A model generated the notes under the pieces. That model made no database searches and was not told the origin of the DNA. It saw only the letters and a list, made by a program, of their open reading frames with translations. This document shows positions 16,429 to 24,309 of a stretch of DNA of 52,733 bases, piece by piece. Made by a program: the position numbers and the translations under genes. Every line of letters begins with the position of its first letter. Positions within the stretch are counted from its first letter, which is position 1. Where the stretch lies: contig NZ_QVMU01000030.1 in the NCBI RefSeq assembly GCF_003605645.1, positions 1 through 52,733 on the forward strand. The letters run 5' to 3'. The DNA is from Vibrio sinensis (GTDB lineage Bacteria; Pseudomonadota; Gammaproteobacteria; Enterobacterales; Vibrionaceae).

Positions 16429-17534
16429 GTCGTTACCTCTTCTTTCTCTTCATCGCCCAGGTACAACAGCATAATATCTTGCTTACCATCGTCACGTACT
16501 TTCTCTTGGAGTAGCAATCGGAAATCTCGCAATAACACATCCTTTTTCAAAATGACTTCGGCCATAGTGTTATTGATATGGCGACTCAGATGCTGTTTAG
16601 ACACTCTAACCTTGTTGGCATAGTAATCTTTAATAAGGTGACTCAGATACTTACCATGTACATATTCACGCTTATGAGCATCAATATATTTACAGAAGTC
16701 AGTAACAGCATGTTTGCCCGTTAGCTGCGGGTAGACTTTTAAAAAACGTTTCCGGCTAATAGCTCCCTCTTGTCGCAAAGACGCAGTGAAAGTCTTATGC
16801 ACTCCAACTATGAAGTGAGTGATCGTATCTGCCCTGATAGATCCTTTATTTTTAATCCCATCCAGAACCAGCAATGGAATGTAGTTGCTGTCCACCAGCT
16901 TCATTCGCGTGTGGTAGTGAGGTAGCGTTTCACCATCCTTCTCGTAATCCAAGACCAGTAACATTTGTGATAGCCTTTGAAGTCTTGTCATTACTGTGTT
17001 CTTGTTGGCCTTTTGATTTTTCAGGTTCAAGAACTCAAACAGTGTTGTGAAGTCACAAAGGAAGTAGTCGTATACCCCACTAAACATTTTTGTATCGAGA
17101 AGGTTGTGGTATTGGTGTGACAACTTATCCAGTTCGACATTAATCTGCGCGAGCTCAATAGCCTGGCGAAGCGTTAAGCCAGATAGGTCTACGTACATCC
17201 CCCCTACACTAACGATCCCTTCCAGTAGATGTCTGTCATCGGCCAAGCAGACAGCACTGTATACGTCGATTCTAACGGCATCGAATTCACGTTTATTAGT
17301 CCCCTTCTTCCAGTATGGCTTTGACAAGCTGGTGGATAGAAGAGGCTTTTGTGCCAGTAGCTGTTGCTCAAGTTCAGCCTTGTTACCACTGATCCTTGTA
17401 ATTAAGTCTCGCGGAATTCTACCTGGCAAAAAGATGCAATCCATTAACGTAGTAGTCGATGGCCTGCTGCCAAATGCCTCGTTGACTATCTCAGCAGGGA
17501 AATACCCTTCTAAATTGTCTGTGTTACTACTCAT
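16425..17534 (-). CDS. Plasmid replication initiator
   Basis: Protein of 369 aa. I recognise it mainly by context: flanked by iterons on both sides, and in a two-gene operon with a RepA-type helicase. The body shows an alternation of helices and basic strands (KNTVMTRLQRLSQMLLVLDYEKDG, then YVHGKYLSHLIKDYY and SKQHLSRHINNTMAEVI) compatible with two winged-helix DNA-binding domains, as in iteron-binding Rep proteins. The N-terminus holds YWKKGTNKREFDAVRIDVY. It should bind the WAGCTTAATATTAGG units and recruit the helicase. The upstream iteron copies (17571-17701) overlap its promoter region, suggesting autorepression. Confidence 0.65.
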   Translation of the reverse strand: MSSNTDNLEGYFPAEIVNEAFGSRPSTTTLMDCIFLPGRIPRDLITRISGNKAELEQQLLAQKPLLSTSLSKPYWKKGTNKREFDAVRIDVYSAVCLADDRHLLEGIVSVGGMYVDLSGLTLRQAIELAQINVELDKLSHQYHNLLDTKMFSGVYDYFLCDFTTLFEFLNLKNQKANKNTVMTRLQRLSQMLLVLDYEKDGETLPHYHTRMKLVDSNYIPLLVLDGIKNKGSIRADTITHFIVGVHKTFTASLRQEGAISRKRFLKVYPQLTGKHAVTDFCKYIDAHKREYVHGKYLSHLIKDYYANKVRVSKQHLSRHINNTMAEVILKKDVLLRDFRLLLQEKVRDDGKQDIMLLYLGDEEKEEVTT

Positions 17535-17570
17535 TTTTTAATACCGTAATGTTTTTTTGAAGCATACCAC

Positions 17571-17701
17571 ATACCTTAAAAAGAGGAAAACAAGCCAAAT
17601 AGATGTGATTTATACCTTAAAAAAGGACAATAGAACGCTTTACATTTCACGTTATAGCTTAATTTTAGGAAATGTTCGACCATACCTTAATTTTAGGAAA
17701 A
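17571..17701 (+). repeat. Upstream iteron-like repeats at the initiator promoter
   Basis: Four copies related to the oriV unit: two TACCTTAAAAA...GGA forms at about 17572 and 17612, one TAGCTTAATTTTAGGAAAT at 17655 and one TACCTTAATTTTAGGAAAA at 17683. They fit operator sites through which the initiator limits its own synthesis. Confidence 0.7.
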
Positions 17702-17734
17702 GCCAGATCACGCTCTTAGGCATTGCTACATAAG

Positions 17735-17752
17735 ACTTTCACATGTGAAAGT
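17735..17752. promoter_or_regulatory. Dispersed palindrome, copy 3
   Basis: Perfect 18-bp copy, 131 bp upstream of the 17884 membrane-protein gene. The equivalent site stands before its paralogue at 37533. Confidence 0.75.
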
Positions 17753-17883
17753 GGACTAAGCGTGTTTCTGGGTCACGGTTGCATTTTTTAATTCCATGAT
17801 ATTATGGAAGTGTAAGTTGAATTGAATGAGGGCTTGACGGTGATGCCGAGATAGCTTTCCAGAGTCAATTAAGGAGACGAAAA

Positions 17884-18258
17884 ATGAGACACATACTTAA
17901 CCTAGTTGCTTTAGCAGTGATTCTTCTTGGCGTTGCTATGATTGAAACTAACGATAATCAATGGGGTTTGGCTGTAATCAGCGTAGCGGTTGTTTTCTGG
18001 TTGATGCCTCTGCTTAGGCTTGTTCATAAAAATGCAGTAGTAATGGTCGTCTTTTGGTCTGGCGTAGCTTACTTTTCATGGCAGGTTGCCGTAGTTGCTC
18101 TTTTGGCGTTTGTTGTTTTTTCGGCCACAGCTTCAATCAAGCGCGTTCCAAATACTCCTGCTATTAAAAAGCAACGGTTTATAGTTAATCCTTCTTCTGG
18201 TCTGGTGATGAAGAACAAACACTTTGATATCGCTGGCAATGGATTTGCCATTCTCTAG
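17884..18258 (+). CDS. Small membrane protein, paralogue of 37634-37993 (124 aa)
   Basis: AAGGAG lies before the ATG. Four hydrophobic segments fill residues 5-85 (MRHILNLVALAVILLG, VISVAVVFWLMPLLRLVH, VVMVVFWSGVAYFSWQ, VVALLAFVVFS), followed by a basic cytoplasmic tail. It is clearly paralogous to the protein at 37634, sharing the LVH motif, the VFW-x-x-(V/L)AY segment and the final VFS. The upstream regions share TTGCAT followed by a TATTAT/TATACT-type hexamer, plus the 18-bp palindrome. Function unknown; surface or entry-exclusion roles are possible but unsupported. Confidence 0.7.
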   Translation: MRHILNLVALAVILLGVAMIETNDNQWGLAVISVAVVFWLMPLLRLVHKNAVVMVVFWSGVAYFSWQVAVVALLAFVVFSATASIKRVPNTPAIKKQRFIVNPSSGLVMKNKHFDIAGNGFAIL

Positions 18259-18283
18259 GAGCCATCCTTGCCTCCTAGAGCCC

Positions 18284-18466
18284 TTAGCAATCTACTTCCA
18301 CTGAGCCGAGATTGGCAATCTCAATTCTCGTATGACTTTTCCCGTTTGCACTAACAGCTGATATGAGTATATGAGCTGACAATTCAGCTGACTCGTCCAT
18401 AGTTAAGCCTTGCTCAATACAACTCTGAATGAACATTTCCGCAAGCTCTTTCTTTTTAGGGTCCAT
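18284..18466 (-). CDS. Small hypothetical protein (60 aa)
   Basis: Acidic, helical N-terminus (KKKELAEMFIQSCIEQGLTMDESAELSAHIL) and a short beta end. The ATG lies two bases from the stop of the next gene upstream, so it is translated as part of that pair. Not recognised. Confidence 0.55.
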   Translation of the reverse strand: MDPKKKELAEMFIQSCIEQGLTMDESAELSAHILISAVSANGKSHTRIEIANLGSVEVDC

Positions 18467-18467
18467 T

Positions 18468-18839
18468 CTATTTGTTCTCCGTGATAGTAATTGCCATAGT
18501 TAGATGCTGATTTTCGCTCTCTGGCGCACCTTTTTTAAAAGGAATGATATAGCCGGATTCTGGAAAACCTTCGGCTACCGTGTAAACAGTATCGCTCCCC
18601 TCTTCTGTTGGCTTTTGGGCAAATAAAGCTAAAGCTTGCCCTTGATGCTCTTCGTTTAGTAGCCAGAAGGATTGGTTTTCATGTGTGTGTAGCTCTCCAT
18701 TTGGATGACGCACAAGATATTGTTCAGAGCCATATGCGTCACGCTTCTCTCGTACTTGAACGATATAACCAACAGCATGGTCGAAATCATACTCACTACA
18801 CATATGTACGACAGGCCCTTTGCTGAACCTGTCGAACAT
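18468..18839 (-). CDS. Hypothetical protein (111-123 aa)
   Basis: A soluble beta-rich protein (AVGYIVQVREKRDAYGSEQY, then VRHPNGELHTHENQSFWLL). Start options are ATG 18839 (AGG immediately before it, poor spacing) and ATG 18803. The 5' end of the longer form covers a small inverted repeat, GACAGG/CCTGTC, which may be regulatory, so the shorter form is possible. The family is not recognised. It is coupled to the 60-aa gene downstream. Confidence 0.55.
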   Translation of the reverse strand: MFDRFSKGPVVHMCSEYDFDHAVGYIVQVREKRDAYGSEQYLVRHPNGELHTHENQSFWLLNEEHQGQALALFAQKPTEEGSDTVYTVAEGFPESGYIIPFKKGAPESENQHLTMAITITENK

Positions 18840-18896
18840 CCTGGTTATTGCACCAACGGCTTAGTCCTGCTTTATCACATTGCTCTGGCATTCTTG

Positions 18897-19139
18897 CTAT
18901 CCCAGATTTTTTTGATGTTGCAGAGTATTGAAACGCAACTTGCTTTTAACCAAGCAAAATGTGGCACCTAAGATGGTGCTTGCGGCTAAATAAGCAACGG
19001 AGATAAGCGTGATGCGATCCCAATCTAAAGGTGAAGTAGAACCAGTAAAATGGGTTACAGCAGCAAACTCCAGAGCCAGGACTAAAATACAAAGCATGGA
19101 TACAACCAGTGTGCTTGGTGTGTTTGAAGGTTTGTTCAT
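18897..19139 (-). CDS. Small membrane protein (80 aa)
   Basis: The ATG at 19139 is chosen for its GGAGAG site; the longer frame runs into the methyltransferase gene. Two hydrophobic segments at about 9-30 (LVVSMLCILVLALEFAAVTHF) and 42-64, with a basic tail (KSKLRFNTLQHQKNLG). Lies 26 bp after the methyltransferase stop. Function unknown. Confidence 0.55.
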   Translation of the reverse strand: MNKPSNTPSTLVVSMLCILVLALEFAAVTHFTGSTSPLDWDRITLISVAYLAASTILGATFCLVKSKLRFNTLQHQKNLG

Positions 19140-19164
19140 AATGTACTCTCCAGTAATCACGAGT

Positions 19165-20115
19165 TTATTTAACACTTCGACCGACACAGGCCAAAGCAGG
19201 ATTCATCCAAAAGCCAGCAAACGAGCTAAACAACTCAGCTTGTGTTCGCACGTACTCTAAAATTAAGTCACATGCAACCCAACGTCGCCCCGCTCTCTCC
19301 GCTGCCAGTCCGGTTTTATTGCTACCAGAAAAGAGATCAACCACCAGCTCATCTTCATTGGTTAGGAACTCAATAGCGAATGATGGAATGTCTGTAGGAA
19401 ACATTGCAGGGTGTGGTGGTAAACCCAATTCCTTGGCTATCTTCCTTACTGCTGATGTATCAGCACAACGATGACCTCGTTGGATTATGTTTTTAGGGAT
19501 CTTGCCTTGCGTTTTATTGGAAAAGGCATTCCCTCTTAATCGGTAAGCACCATCACCGTAAGTAGCGATACGACTATCGCCCCCTTGTTCGAGTAATTTC
19601 TTATGTTGCTCAGTGTGCTCTACCAAAACTCTTCGGTTATCAGAGCGAACTCGGTCTGGATCGTTCGTAAACCAGTAAACAGGTTCCCACGCGGAACAAA
19701 GCTGCATACGGTTAACGCAAGCCCATTGGGTTGGAGCTGGTGGCTTGGATGTGTTTATCCAGGGCCAACGGTCCATTAATGAAAGCCCTAATCGATCATT
19801 TAGAGCTAAGACCATACGTTCAAGGTAAGTTGAACGCGAAGGGCGTTTACTTTCAAAAATGTCGTTACTCACGTTGAGTACCACAGAACCCCCTGGCACC
19901 AAGTTTTCTACAATTGGTTCCAAAGACTCGGTGATAAAGTCCACCCATGCCTGTTCACTAACATTCCCATACCCGCGCTCGATTTTTAAAGGATACGGAG
20001 GGGATGTCACACAAAGGTGGATCGGTTCTCCAAGCTCTGTGAATACCTTTTTGCTATTTCCCCAAATAGCGATGCCTAGATTTGTTGAATATGCGACAAG
20101 CTTTACTTCGCCCAT
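19165..20115 (-). CDS. DNA methyltransferase, TSPPY (beta) class, orphan
   Basis: Protein of 316 aa. Motif IV TSPPYPLKIERGYG (about 38-51) comes first and the SAM-binding motif DLFSGSNKTGLAAE (about 263-276) near the end, the order of beta-class amino-methyltransferases. TSPPY is most common in N4-cytosine enzymes. The central region would be the target-recognition domain. No restriction endonuclease is adjacent; the upstream gene is an 87-aa protein of unknown role. It probably protects the plasmid from host restriction or marks its DNA. The target sequence cannot be deduced. Confidence 0.85.
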   Translation of the reverse strand: MGEVKLVAYSTNLGIAIWGNSKKVFTELGEPIHLCVTSPPYPLKIERGYGNVSEQAWVDFITESLEPIVENLVPGGSVVLNVSNDIFESKRPSRSTYLERMVLALNDRLGLSLMDRWPWINTSKPPAPTQWACVNRMQLCSAWEPVYWFTNDPDRVRSDNRRVLVEHTEQHKKLLEQGGDSRIATYGDGAYRLRGNAFSNKTQGKIPKNIIQRGHRCADTSAVRKIAKELGLPPHPAMFPTDIPSFAIEFLTNEDELVVDLFSGSNKTGLAAERAGRRWVACDLILEYVRTQAELFSSFAGFWMNPALACVGRSVK

Positions 20116-20154
20116 TGCTTCATGAAGCCCTTTTTTATTTTTGTTTGCCAGCTT

Positions 20155-20418
20155 CTATACGCCACGCTCACCGTCCACTTTTTGGATGATATTCATGGAC
20201 TTTAATGTTTGCTGAAACCAACGAATTTTTCTTTTGATAGGGCTGTGTTGTGCCTTGGCTTTGCCGATTTCGGCTTTAGTATTGATTTCAGCCTCTGATA
20301 GCCCGGCTATACTTGCTACCTTCGCATATAGCTCGGCATTGGTCATTGGACCATCAGCTTGTGCATAAGCTTCTTCCACATGGAAAAGCTCCAGCTGCCC
20401 CTGCATGTTTGGTTTCAT
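20155..20418 (-). CDS. Small protein upstream of the methyltransferase (87 aa)
   Basis: GGAGC precedes the ATG. The middle (MTNAELYAKVASIAGLSEAEINTK) and the basic segment HSPIKRKIRWFQQTLKSMNIIQK resemble a winged helix: first helix, loop, then a recognition-type helix. It could regulate the methyltransferase or bind DNA with it. Not firmly recognised. Confidence 0.6.
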   Translation of the reverse strand: MKPNMQGQLELFHVEEAYAQADGPMTNAELYAKVASIAGLSEAEINTKAEIGKAKAQHSPIKRKIRWFQQTLKSMNIIQKVDGERGV

Positions 20419-20639
20419 TTATGCTCCAGACCAATATTAATAATTCATAGAATCATTTTATAGTTCTTTAAATGAAATGGCAATATCTAAATCCTGTAGA
20501 GATGTCGGTATATCTCTTCGATGGAATTGAACTAATTGGATAATGGGAGCTCTTTAAAGTGATTCATTGTTGAGTTTATGGCGACTTAGCTAGGGTAACG
20601 TTTTGTAAAATATGAGATTCCTGCCAACTTATGCCACAG

Positions 20640-20657
20640 ACTTTCACATGTGAAAGT
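20640..20657. promoter_or_regulatory. Dispersed palindrome, copy 4
   Basis: Perfect 18-bp copy in the 379-bp region between the divergent genes starting at 20418 and 20798. Confidence 0.75.
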
Positions 20658-20696
20658 GCGAGTTGGATCTTCTTTATCTATAATGAGATCCTTGCG

Positions 20697-20713
20697 ATGT
20701 TCTGACAGAACAT
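20697..20713. promoter_or_regulatory. 17-bp palindromic operator candidate
   Basis: ATGTTCTGACAGAACAT is a perfect palindrome just upstream of a promoter. With its flank (CTTGCG before, CATT after) it matches 51621-51644 next to the tus start at most positions. Confidence 0.55.
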
Positions 20714-20723
20714 TTTATGTTCA

Positions 20724-20752
20724 TTGATAAGATCTACTATATTAACTATTAC
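20724..20752 (+). promoter_or_regulatory. Sigma-70 promoter candidate for the 20798 gene
   Basis: TTGATA and TATTAC are separated by 17 bp, with the -10 box ending 45 bp before the GTG start. The 17-bp palindrome lies immediately upstream. Confidence 0.5.
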
Positions 20753-20797
20753 TTATCGTGAACCTTTGAAAGCAACTTATTTATTGGGTAAATATTA

Positions 20798-21073
20798 GTG
20801 TTTAAATTAAATACACTGCACGAAGCTGTGCCTGGCGTGGATCTAGATAGCCTGCCAGACATTAAAGCAGTAATAGGCCAAGCAGAACCGCTTGAAGCAA
20901 GTATGATGACGGTAATTGCATATCGTGAAATGCATAACGCCAACATTTTGAACCTTAGTGAGCGAGAGCGATTTTTTTTGAGTATGTCTTTGATGAAATG
21001 CTTTGTGGAGAAAGGGCTTCTATCGTCAGGTGATATGATGAAGTACCGACTTTCACATGTGAAAGTCGGCTGA
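20798..21073 (+). CDS. Small hypothetical protein (91 aa)
   Basis: GTG start with no obvious ribosome site; an internal ATG pair lies at about codon 36. The helical middle NLSERERFFLSMSLMKCFVEKG suggests a small soluble or DNA-associated protein. The C-terminal RLSHVKVG is encoded by the dispersed palindrome at 21049, so the site is embedded in the gene. The opposite strand is also open, but I judge that frame a shadow. Function unknown. Confidence 0.5.
   Translation: MFKLNTLHEAVPGVDLDSLPDIKAVIGQAEPLEASMMTVIAYREMHNANILNLSERERFFLSMSLMKCFVEKGLLSSGDMMKYRLSHVKVG
21049..21066. promoter_or_regulatory. Dispersed palindrome, copy 5 (24 bp symmetric)
   Basis: The symmetry extends to 21046-21069, the longest of the nine copies. 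It lies inside the last codons of the 20798 gene and nine bases from the end of the convergent 21078-21593 gene. Confidence 0.75.
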
Positions 21074-21077
21074 GGAT

Positions 21078-21593
21078 TTAGTGGATTTGTGTCGGTTGCT
21101 GGCACATTGGACAAACGTTACCGCGATAGTTAGGCAATACCAAAACTCTACTTGCCACGTTAACTAAGATTTTGTAGAGCAACATTCTCGCCGTTACCAA
21201 ACCAACTGCAAAACACCCACCGTAACCAACAACTCTATTTTGAGCAGCTTTTAAGTACTCTTGCCCTATGAGTTCTTCTGCGTTCTCGTAGTTTGTAAGT
21301 TCGGTCATAGTTGTTAGATAGACACCTCTAATCTCTTGGGCAAGGAATGCCGCAACACAAAAGATAATGATGGTACACAGTATTCTTACATGGGTTAAGC
21401 GGGATATCCCCGCTTTAAACTCATAGTAGATATTGAATACAAGGGAGAACATAAGAGCAAAAAGTAGTGGCTCTGGAAGCGTCAGCTGGTGGAGGTATAT
21501 CCGGATCAGGCTGATATAGACAAAAATACCAAATACATTCAAAGCCAATGTGCTTACATCCCTACCCAGTTGGTTGTTAATGGATAGTTTCAC
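21078..21593 (-). CDS. Membrane protein with C-terminal Cys-x-x-Cys (171 aa)
   Basis: Hydrophobic segments at about 15-35, 42-58 and 70-88, and one near 125-150. The soluble end VLPNYRGNVCPMCQQPTQIH holds a CPMC pair that could bind metal or be redox-active. The ATG overlaps the thermonuclease stop by four bases, so it is translationally coupled to that gene. Not recognised. Confidence 0.6.
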   Translation of the reverse strand: MKLSINNQLGRDVSTLALNVFGIFVYISLIRIYLHQLTLPEPLLFALMFSLVFNIYYEFKAGISRLTHVRILCTIIIFCVAAFLAQEIRGVYLTTMTELTNYENAEELIGQEYLKAAQNRVVGYGGCFAVGLVTARMLLYKILVNVASRVLVLPNYRGNVCPMCQQPTQIH

Positions 21594-22099
21594 TTTTTAC
21601 GTCTCCATTCCCAAGGTGGCATTCTTTCTGCCTCCGGCAATGCCCATAAGCCTACACCATTCTGTTTTGCCTCTTGCTCGTAAGAAAACAGTTCAGTGCT
21701 TTTTGCATACCGCCTGTATACCCATGCGTTACCCGTTTTTACCAGTTGTCCGTTTACCCACAAATCATCGACGTAGATATGACCAACAATGCGGCCATAA
21801 CGATCAACGTCGGTTTGTTCTACACGAACGACTTTCCCACCCACTATAGAAAGAAGGGCTTGTTTTGCTTTCTTTCCCCAGGGTTGTTTCGACTCGGGTG
21901 TGTCGATTTCTGCAAGTCTAATACGGTGTTCTTTTTTACCATCGGTACACTGATAGGTGCCAGTGCATGAGGCATCTGTGAGGACTTTTATAGTGTCACC
22001 ATCGCTGACTCGTACCACCTTCCCATAAAAGGTTTCAGCCATAATTGGTGCATTAAAAACGAAGTAGAGAAGGGTGGTAGTTAGAATTTTTTTAAGCAT
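21590..22099 (-). CDS. Secreted thermonuclease-like (SNase) protein
   Basis: The start at 22099 is supported by AGGAA and opens a signal peptide (MLKKILTTTLLYFVFNAPIMAE). The rest is a single staphylococcal-nuclease domain: GKVVRVSDGDTIKV, the catalytic-loop RLAEIDTPES (Arg and Glu present), then TDVDRYGRIVG with the second arginine, and the closing GLWALPEAERMPPWEWR. All expected catalytic residues are present. It is presumably a periplasmic or secreted nuclease; on transfer elements such genes are common. Co-transcribed with the flanking membrane-protein genes. Confidence 0.9.
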   Translation of the reverse strand: MLKKILTTTLLYFVFNAPIMAETFYGKVVRVSDGDTIKVLTDASCTGTYQCTDGKKEHRIRLAEIDTPESKQPWGKKAKQALLSIVGGKVVRVEQTDVDRYGRIVGHIYVDDLWVNGQLVKTGNAWVYRRYAKSTELFSYEQEAKQNGVGLWALPEAERMPPWEWRRKK

Positions 22100-22109
22100 G
22101 ATTAATTCC

Positions 22110-22532
22110 TTACTGTTGTCCTGATAGAGCATTCCACATTTGTTTGTGTAATGCCGAAATAGCGGTATAGGCCCCTTTCATTTCTGGTCGCTCCAGTTCC
22201 TTCAAGAACCAAAGAGACCCTAAGAGAATCGCTAAACATCCACCAGCCAGCATTAGATCATTGAACGTCATGAATAGGCTGTACCCAGACAAGCAGACAT
22301 TGCACAGCATCCAAATTTTAGTGAAGAGCAATACAGTTGAGTGATAGGTTACAAGCAAGTACGAAATGAAAGATGCGCATACTAGAACTAAAATTGGACC
22401 TCCCAACCACGTCGCCCATGTTTGAGTACCAAGAGGCGAGGGTAGTTCTAGTAACCATACTCCAGCACTCCAAATTACAGCTGATGCCATCATGTAGGCT
22501 GCTGCCATTTTTATCATCATTTGTGGTTTCAT
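22110..22532 (-). CDS. Membrane protein (140 aa)
   Basis: Four hydrophobic segments (about 8-28, 42-62, 68-85, 92-108) and a short soluble tail, GAYTAISALHKQMW. The ATG is 20 bp from the dispersed palindrome at 22552, which would place the palindrome in its promoter or leader. Function unknown. Confidence 0.6.
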   Translation of the reverse strand: MKPQMMIKMAAAYMMASAVIWSAGVWLLELPSPLGTQTWATWLGGPILVLVCASFISYLLVTYHSTVLLFTKIWMLCNVCLSGYSLFMTFNDLMLAGGCLAILLGSLWFLKELERPEMKGAYTAISALHKQMWNALSGQQ

Positions 22533-22551
22533 AACACTCCTTACCTATTCC

Positions 22552-22569
22552 ACTTTCACATGTGAAAGT
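22552..22569. promoter_or_regulatory. Dispersed palindrome, copy 6
   Basis: Perfect 18-bp copy, 19 bp upstream of the 22532 start. Confidence 0.75.
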
Positions 22570-22674
22570 TGTTTTTAGGTTGTTTTTTCATTTAATTCCG
22601 ATCCATAGCTGTGACGGATACTGTCATCGTTGAACCAGAAGCCCTTTTTGGATGGGGACTTAGTAGTCTCCAAT

Positions 22675-22699
22675 CAAAAAGGCCCCAATTACTGGGGCC
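22675..22699 (-). terminator. Terminator of the 28076-to-22717 operon
   Basis: GGCCCC/GGGGCC hairpin followed on the minus strand by TTTTTG, just beyond the lipoprotein stop. Confidence 0.8.
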
Positions 22700-22700
22700 G

Positions 22701-22716
22701 CTTTCACATGTGAAAG
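22701..22716. promoter_or_regulatory. Dispersed palindrome, copy 7 (16-bp core)
   Basis: CTTTCACATGTGAAAG, abutting the lipoprotein stop codon on one side and the operon terminator on the other. One outer base differs from the 18-bp form. Confidence 0.75.
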
Positions 22717-24294
22717 TCAATTTGTGCTGATAGAGATAAATACTGACTTTGTGCCATTTACATCTTTCAGCCATGACATTGCACCATAATCTCCATCGAC
22801 CATCGCGCTGTACCGTTCCCGCACACCTAGACCACACAAGAGGTCATCAATCGCTGTTGTTGGGTCACAGGATGGACGATATGTTTCTTGCCAATGGATA
22901 TCTCCAGATTCGATGTATGCCTCTTTGATATGGAAGTACTCGCCATTCCAAGTTGTATATAACTTGTCGTCATTTCCAGAAAACAAACGTGGATATATAG
23001 CACCGTTTGAATTGAGCTCTGTGACGTTACTTGCTATGGATTGTTCTAATGTGGCAAACATTAGCTTCTCTGTTCTGATGGTATTGCCAACAACATTGTC
23101 GCGTTGACGCCACACAGCATGAACATCTCCATTGGTACTGGTTAAGCTAGCTTGCCCTGCATCGGCACTTATATTGGGAATGCCTGAGATAGGAGAGTAA
23201 CCATTGTTGTCACTACGCCATGTTACGCCGATTAGGTCAGAAGAACCCGACCCTCGGCTTTCAGACCATAGCGCATAGCTAGTAAGGTTAGTGTTGATAG
23301 ATGCTAAACCACTCTTGACTCCATCATCATCAATAACGCTGCGTTCCACTACAGGCGTATTGAATGGACCAAGTTTGACGGTATGTTTGGCTAGGACATC
23401 ATTTTCATCATCAGCGCCCTTTTCGATACTTAGGATTTCAAGTACGCCAGGAGAAGTTTCTACTGAATGTATCGAGATAGCACTTTTAACTTCACCGTCA
23501 CTGTTTGTTTTTATATTTCTCGAAAGTTCTGTCGTTGCAATGATATTGGCTTTTGTGCCGTCGTTGCTTAACCAGGCTATTGCCAATGCATTTGTATCGG
23601 AGCCAAAAATCGGAGTTTGCCAGATAACGATGCTTTGTCCTGACGGGTCAGTGAAGAGAGTGTTGTCGGTGATTTTTACTCGACTTTCCTCATTCGTAGC
23701 TGCCGCGTCAGTCATAAGTACATGATCAACTTCTAATGGTGGGGACCATTCTTGTGTTGTTGCGTCGTAATAGGAAACGTTCAGTTTCTGGTTGTTACTA
23801 TTGTCTCTCTGTACCCATGTAATATAGGCATTACCATGATTTGAAAGGCTCATTTGAACAGAGCTCTTGTAGTGGTTTTCATCGACAATGAATGGTTGCC
23901 AGTCTGATCTTAGTATTTCACCAATATCGGCACTTATCTTGACTTTGTTAGGTACATTGCCATTCGCATAGTCTTCGATAGGGGCTACAGAAGCATATAG
24001 CTCATCCGGTTTGTCATTGTTGGCTTCTTCGACCCAGGCACTGTATAGAACAGCCGAACCATTTTCGTTTTGTAGCTGGATGACAGGAAGTGTTGCATCT
24101 CTTGTTGGAGAGCTCAGTAACACTTCTTTTTGCCATTCTCGCTTAGCGACCGTTGTTGTTTCTGTTGAGTTGTCTTGGTTATTGCTTTCACTACCATTGC
24201 CATTGGAAGTAGTTCCAGTGCCTCCACTGGAACCACCACATCCTGCCAACACTGATAGTAGAGCAGCTGCTAAAGCTGTTCTTCTTAACATCAA
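22717..24294 (-). CDS. Large lipoprotein (525 aa)
   Basis: Lipobox LSVLAGC at residues 13-19, then a Gly/Ser/Asn linker. The body contains repeated beta-strand units such as QSIVIWQTPIFG, HAVWRQRDN, YTTWNGEYF and ITWVQRDNS, spaced like the blades of a beta-propeller. This would be a surface or periplasmic anchored propeller. It is the last gene of the six-gene minus operon. I know of no named family. Its place in the operon suggests a transfer-related envelope role. Confidence 0.7.
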   Translation of the reverse strand: MMLRRTALAAALLSVLAGCGGSSGGTGTTSNGNGSESNNQDNSTETTTVAKREWQKEVLLSSPTRDATLPVIQLQNENGSAVLYSAWVEEANNDKPDELYASVAPIEDYANGNVPNKVKISADIGEILRSDWQPFIVDENHYKSSVQMSLSNHGNAYITWVQRDNSNNQKLNVSYYDATTQEWSPPLEVDHVLMTDAAATNEESRVKITDNTLFTDPSGQSIVIWQTPIFGSDTNALAIAWLSNDGTKANIIATTELSRNIKTNSDGEVKSAISIHSVETSPGVLEILSIEKGADDENDVLAKHTVKLGPFNTPVVERSVIDDDGVKSGLASINTNLTSYALWSESRGSGSSDLIGVTWRSDNNGYSPISGIPNISADAGQASLTSTNGDVHAVWRQRDNVVGNTIRTEKLMFATLEQSIASNVTELNSNGAIYPRLFSGNDDKLYTTWNGEYFHIKEAYIESGDIHWQETYRPSCDPTTAIDDLLCGLGVRERYSAMVDGDYGAMSWLKDVNGTKSVFISISTN

Positions 24295-24309
24295 TTACAT
24301 CCTCTGTTG

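Noticed and set aside
20749..21114. Minus-strand 121-aa frame opposite the 20798 gene
   Set aside because: It has a low-complexity, serine/arginine-rich shadow composition and spans the plus-strand promoter; the plus frame is more protein-like.
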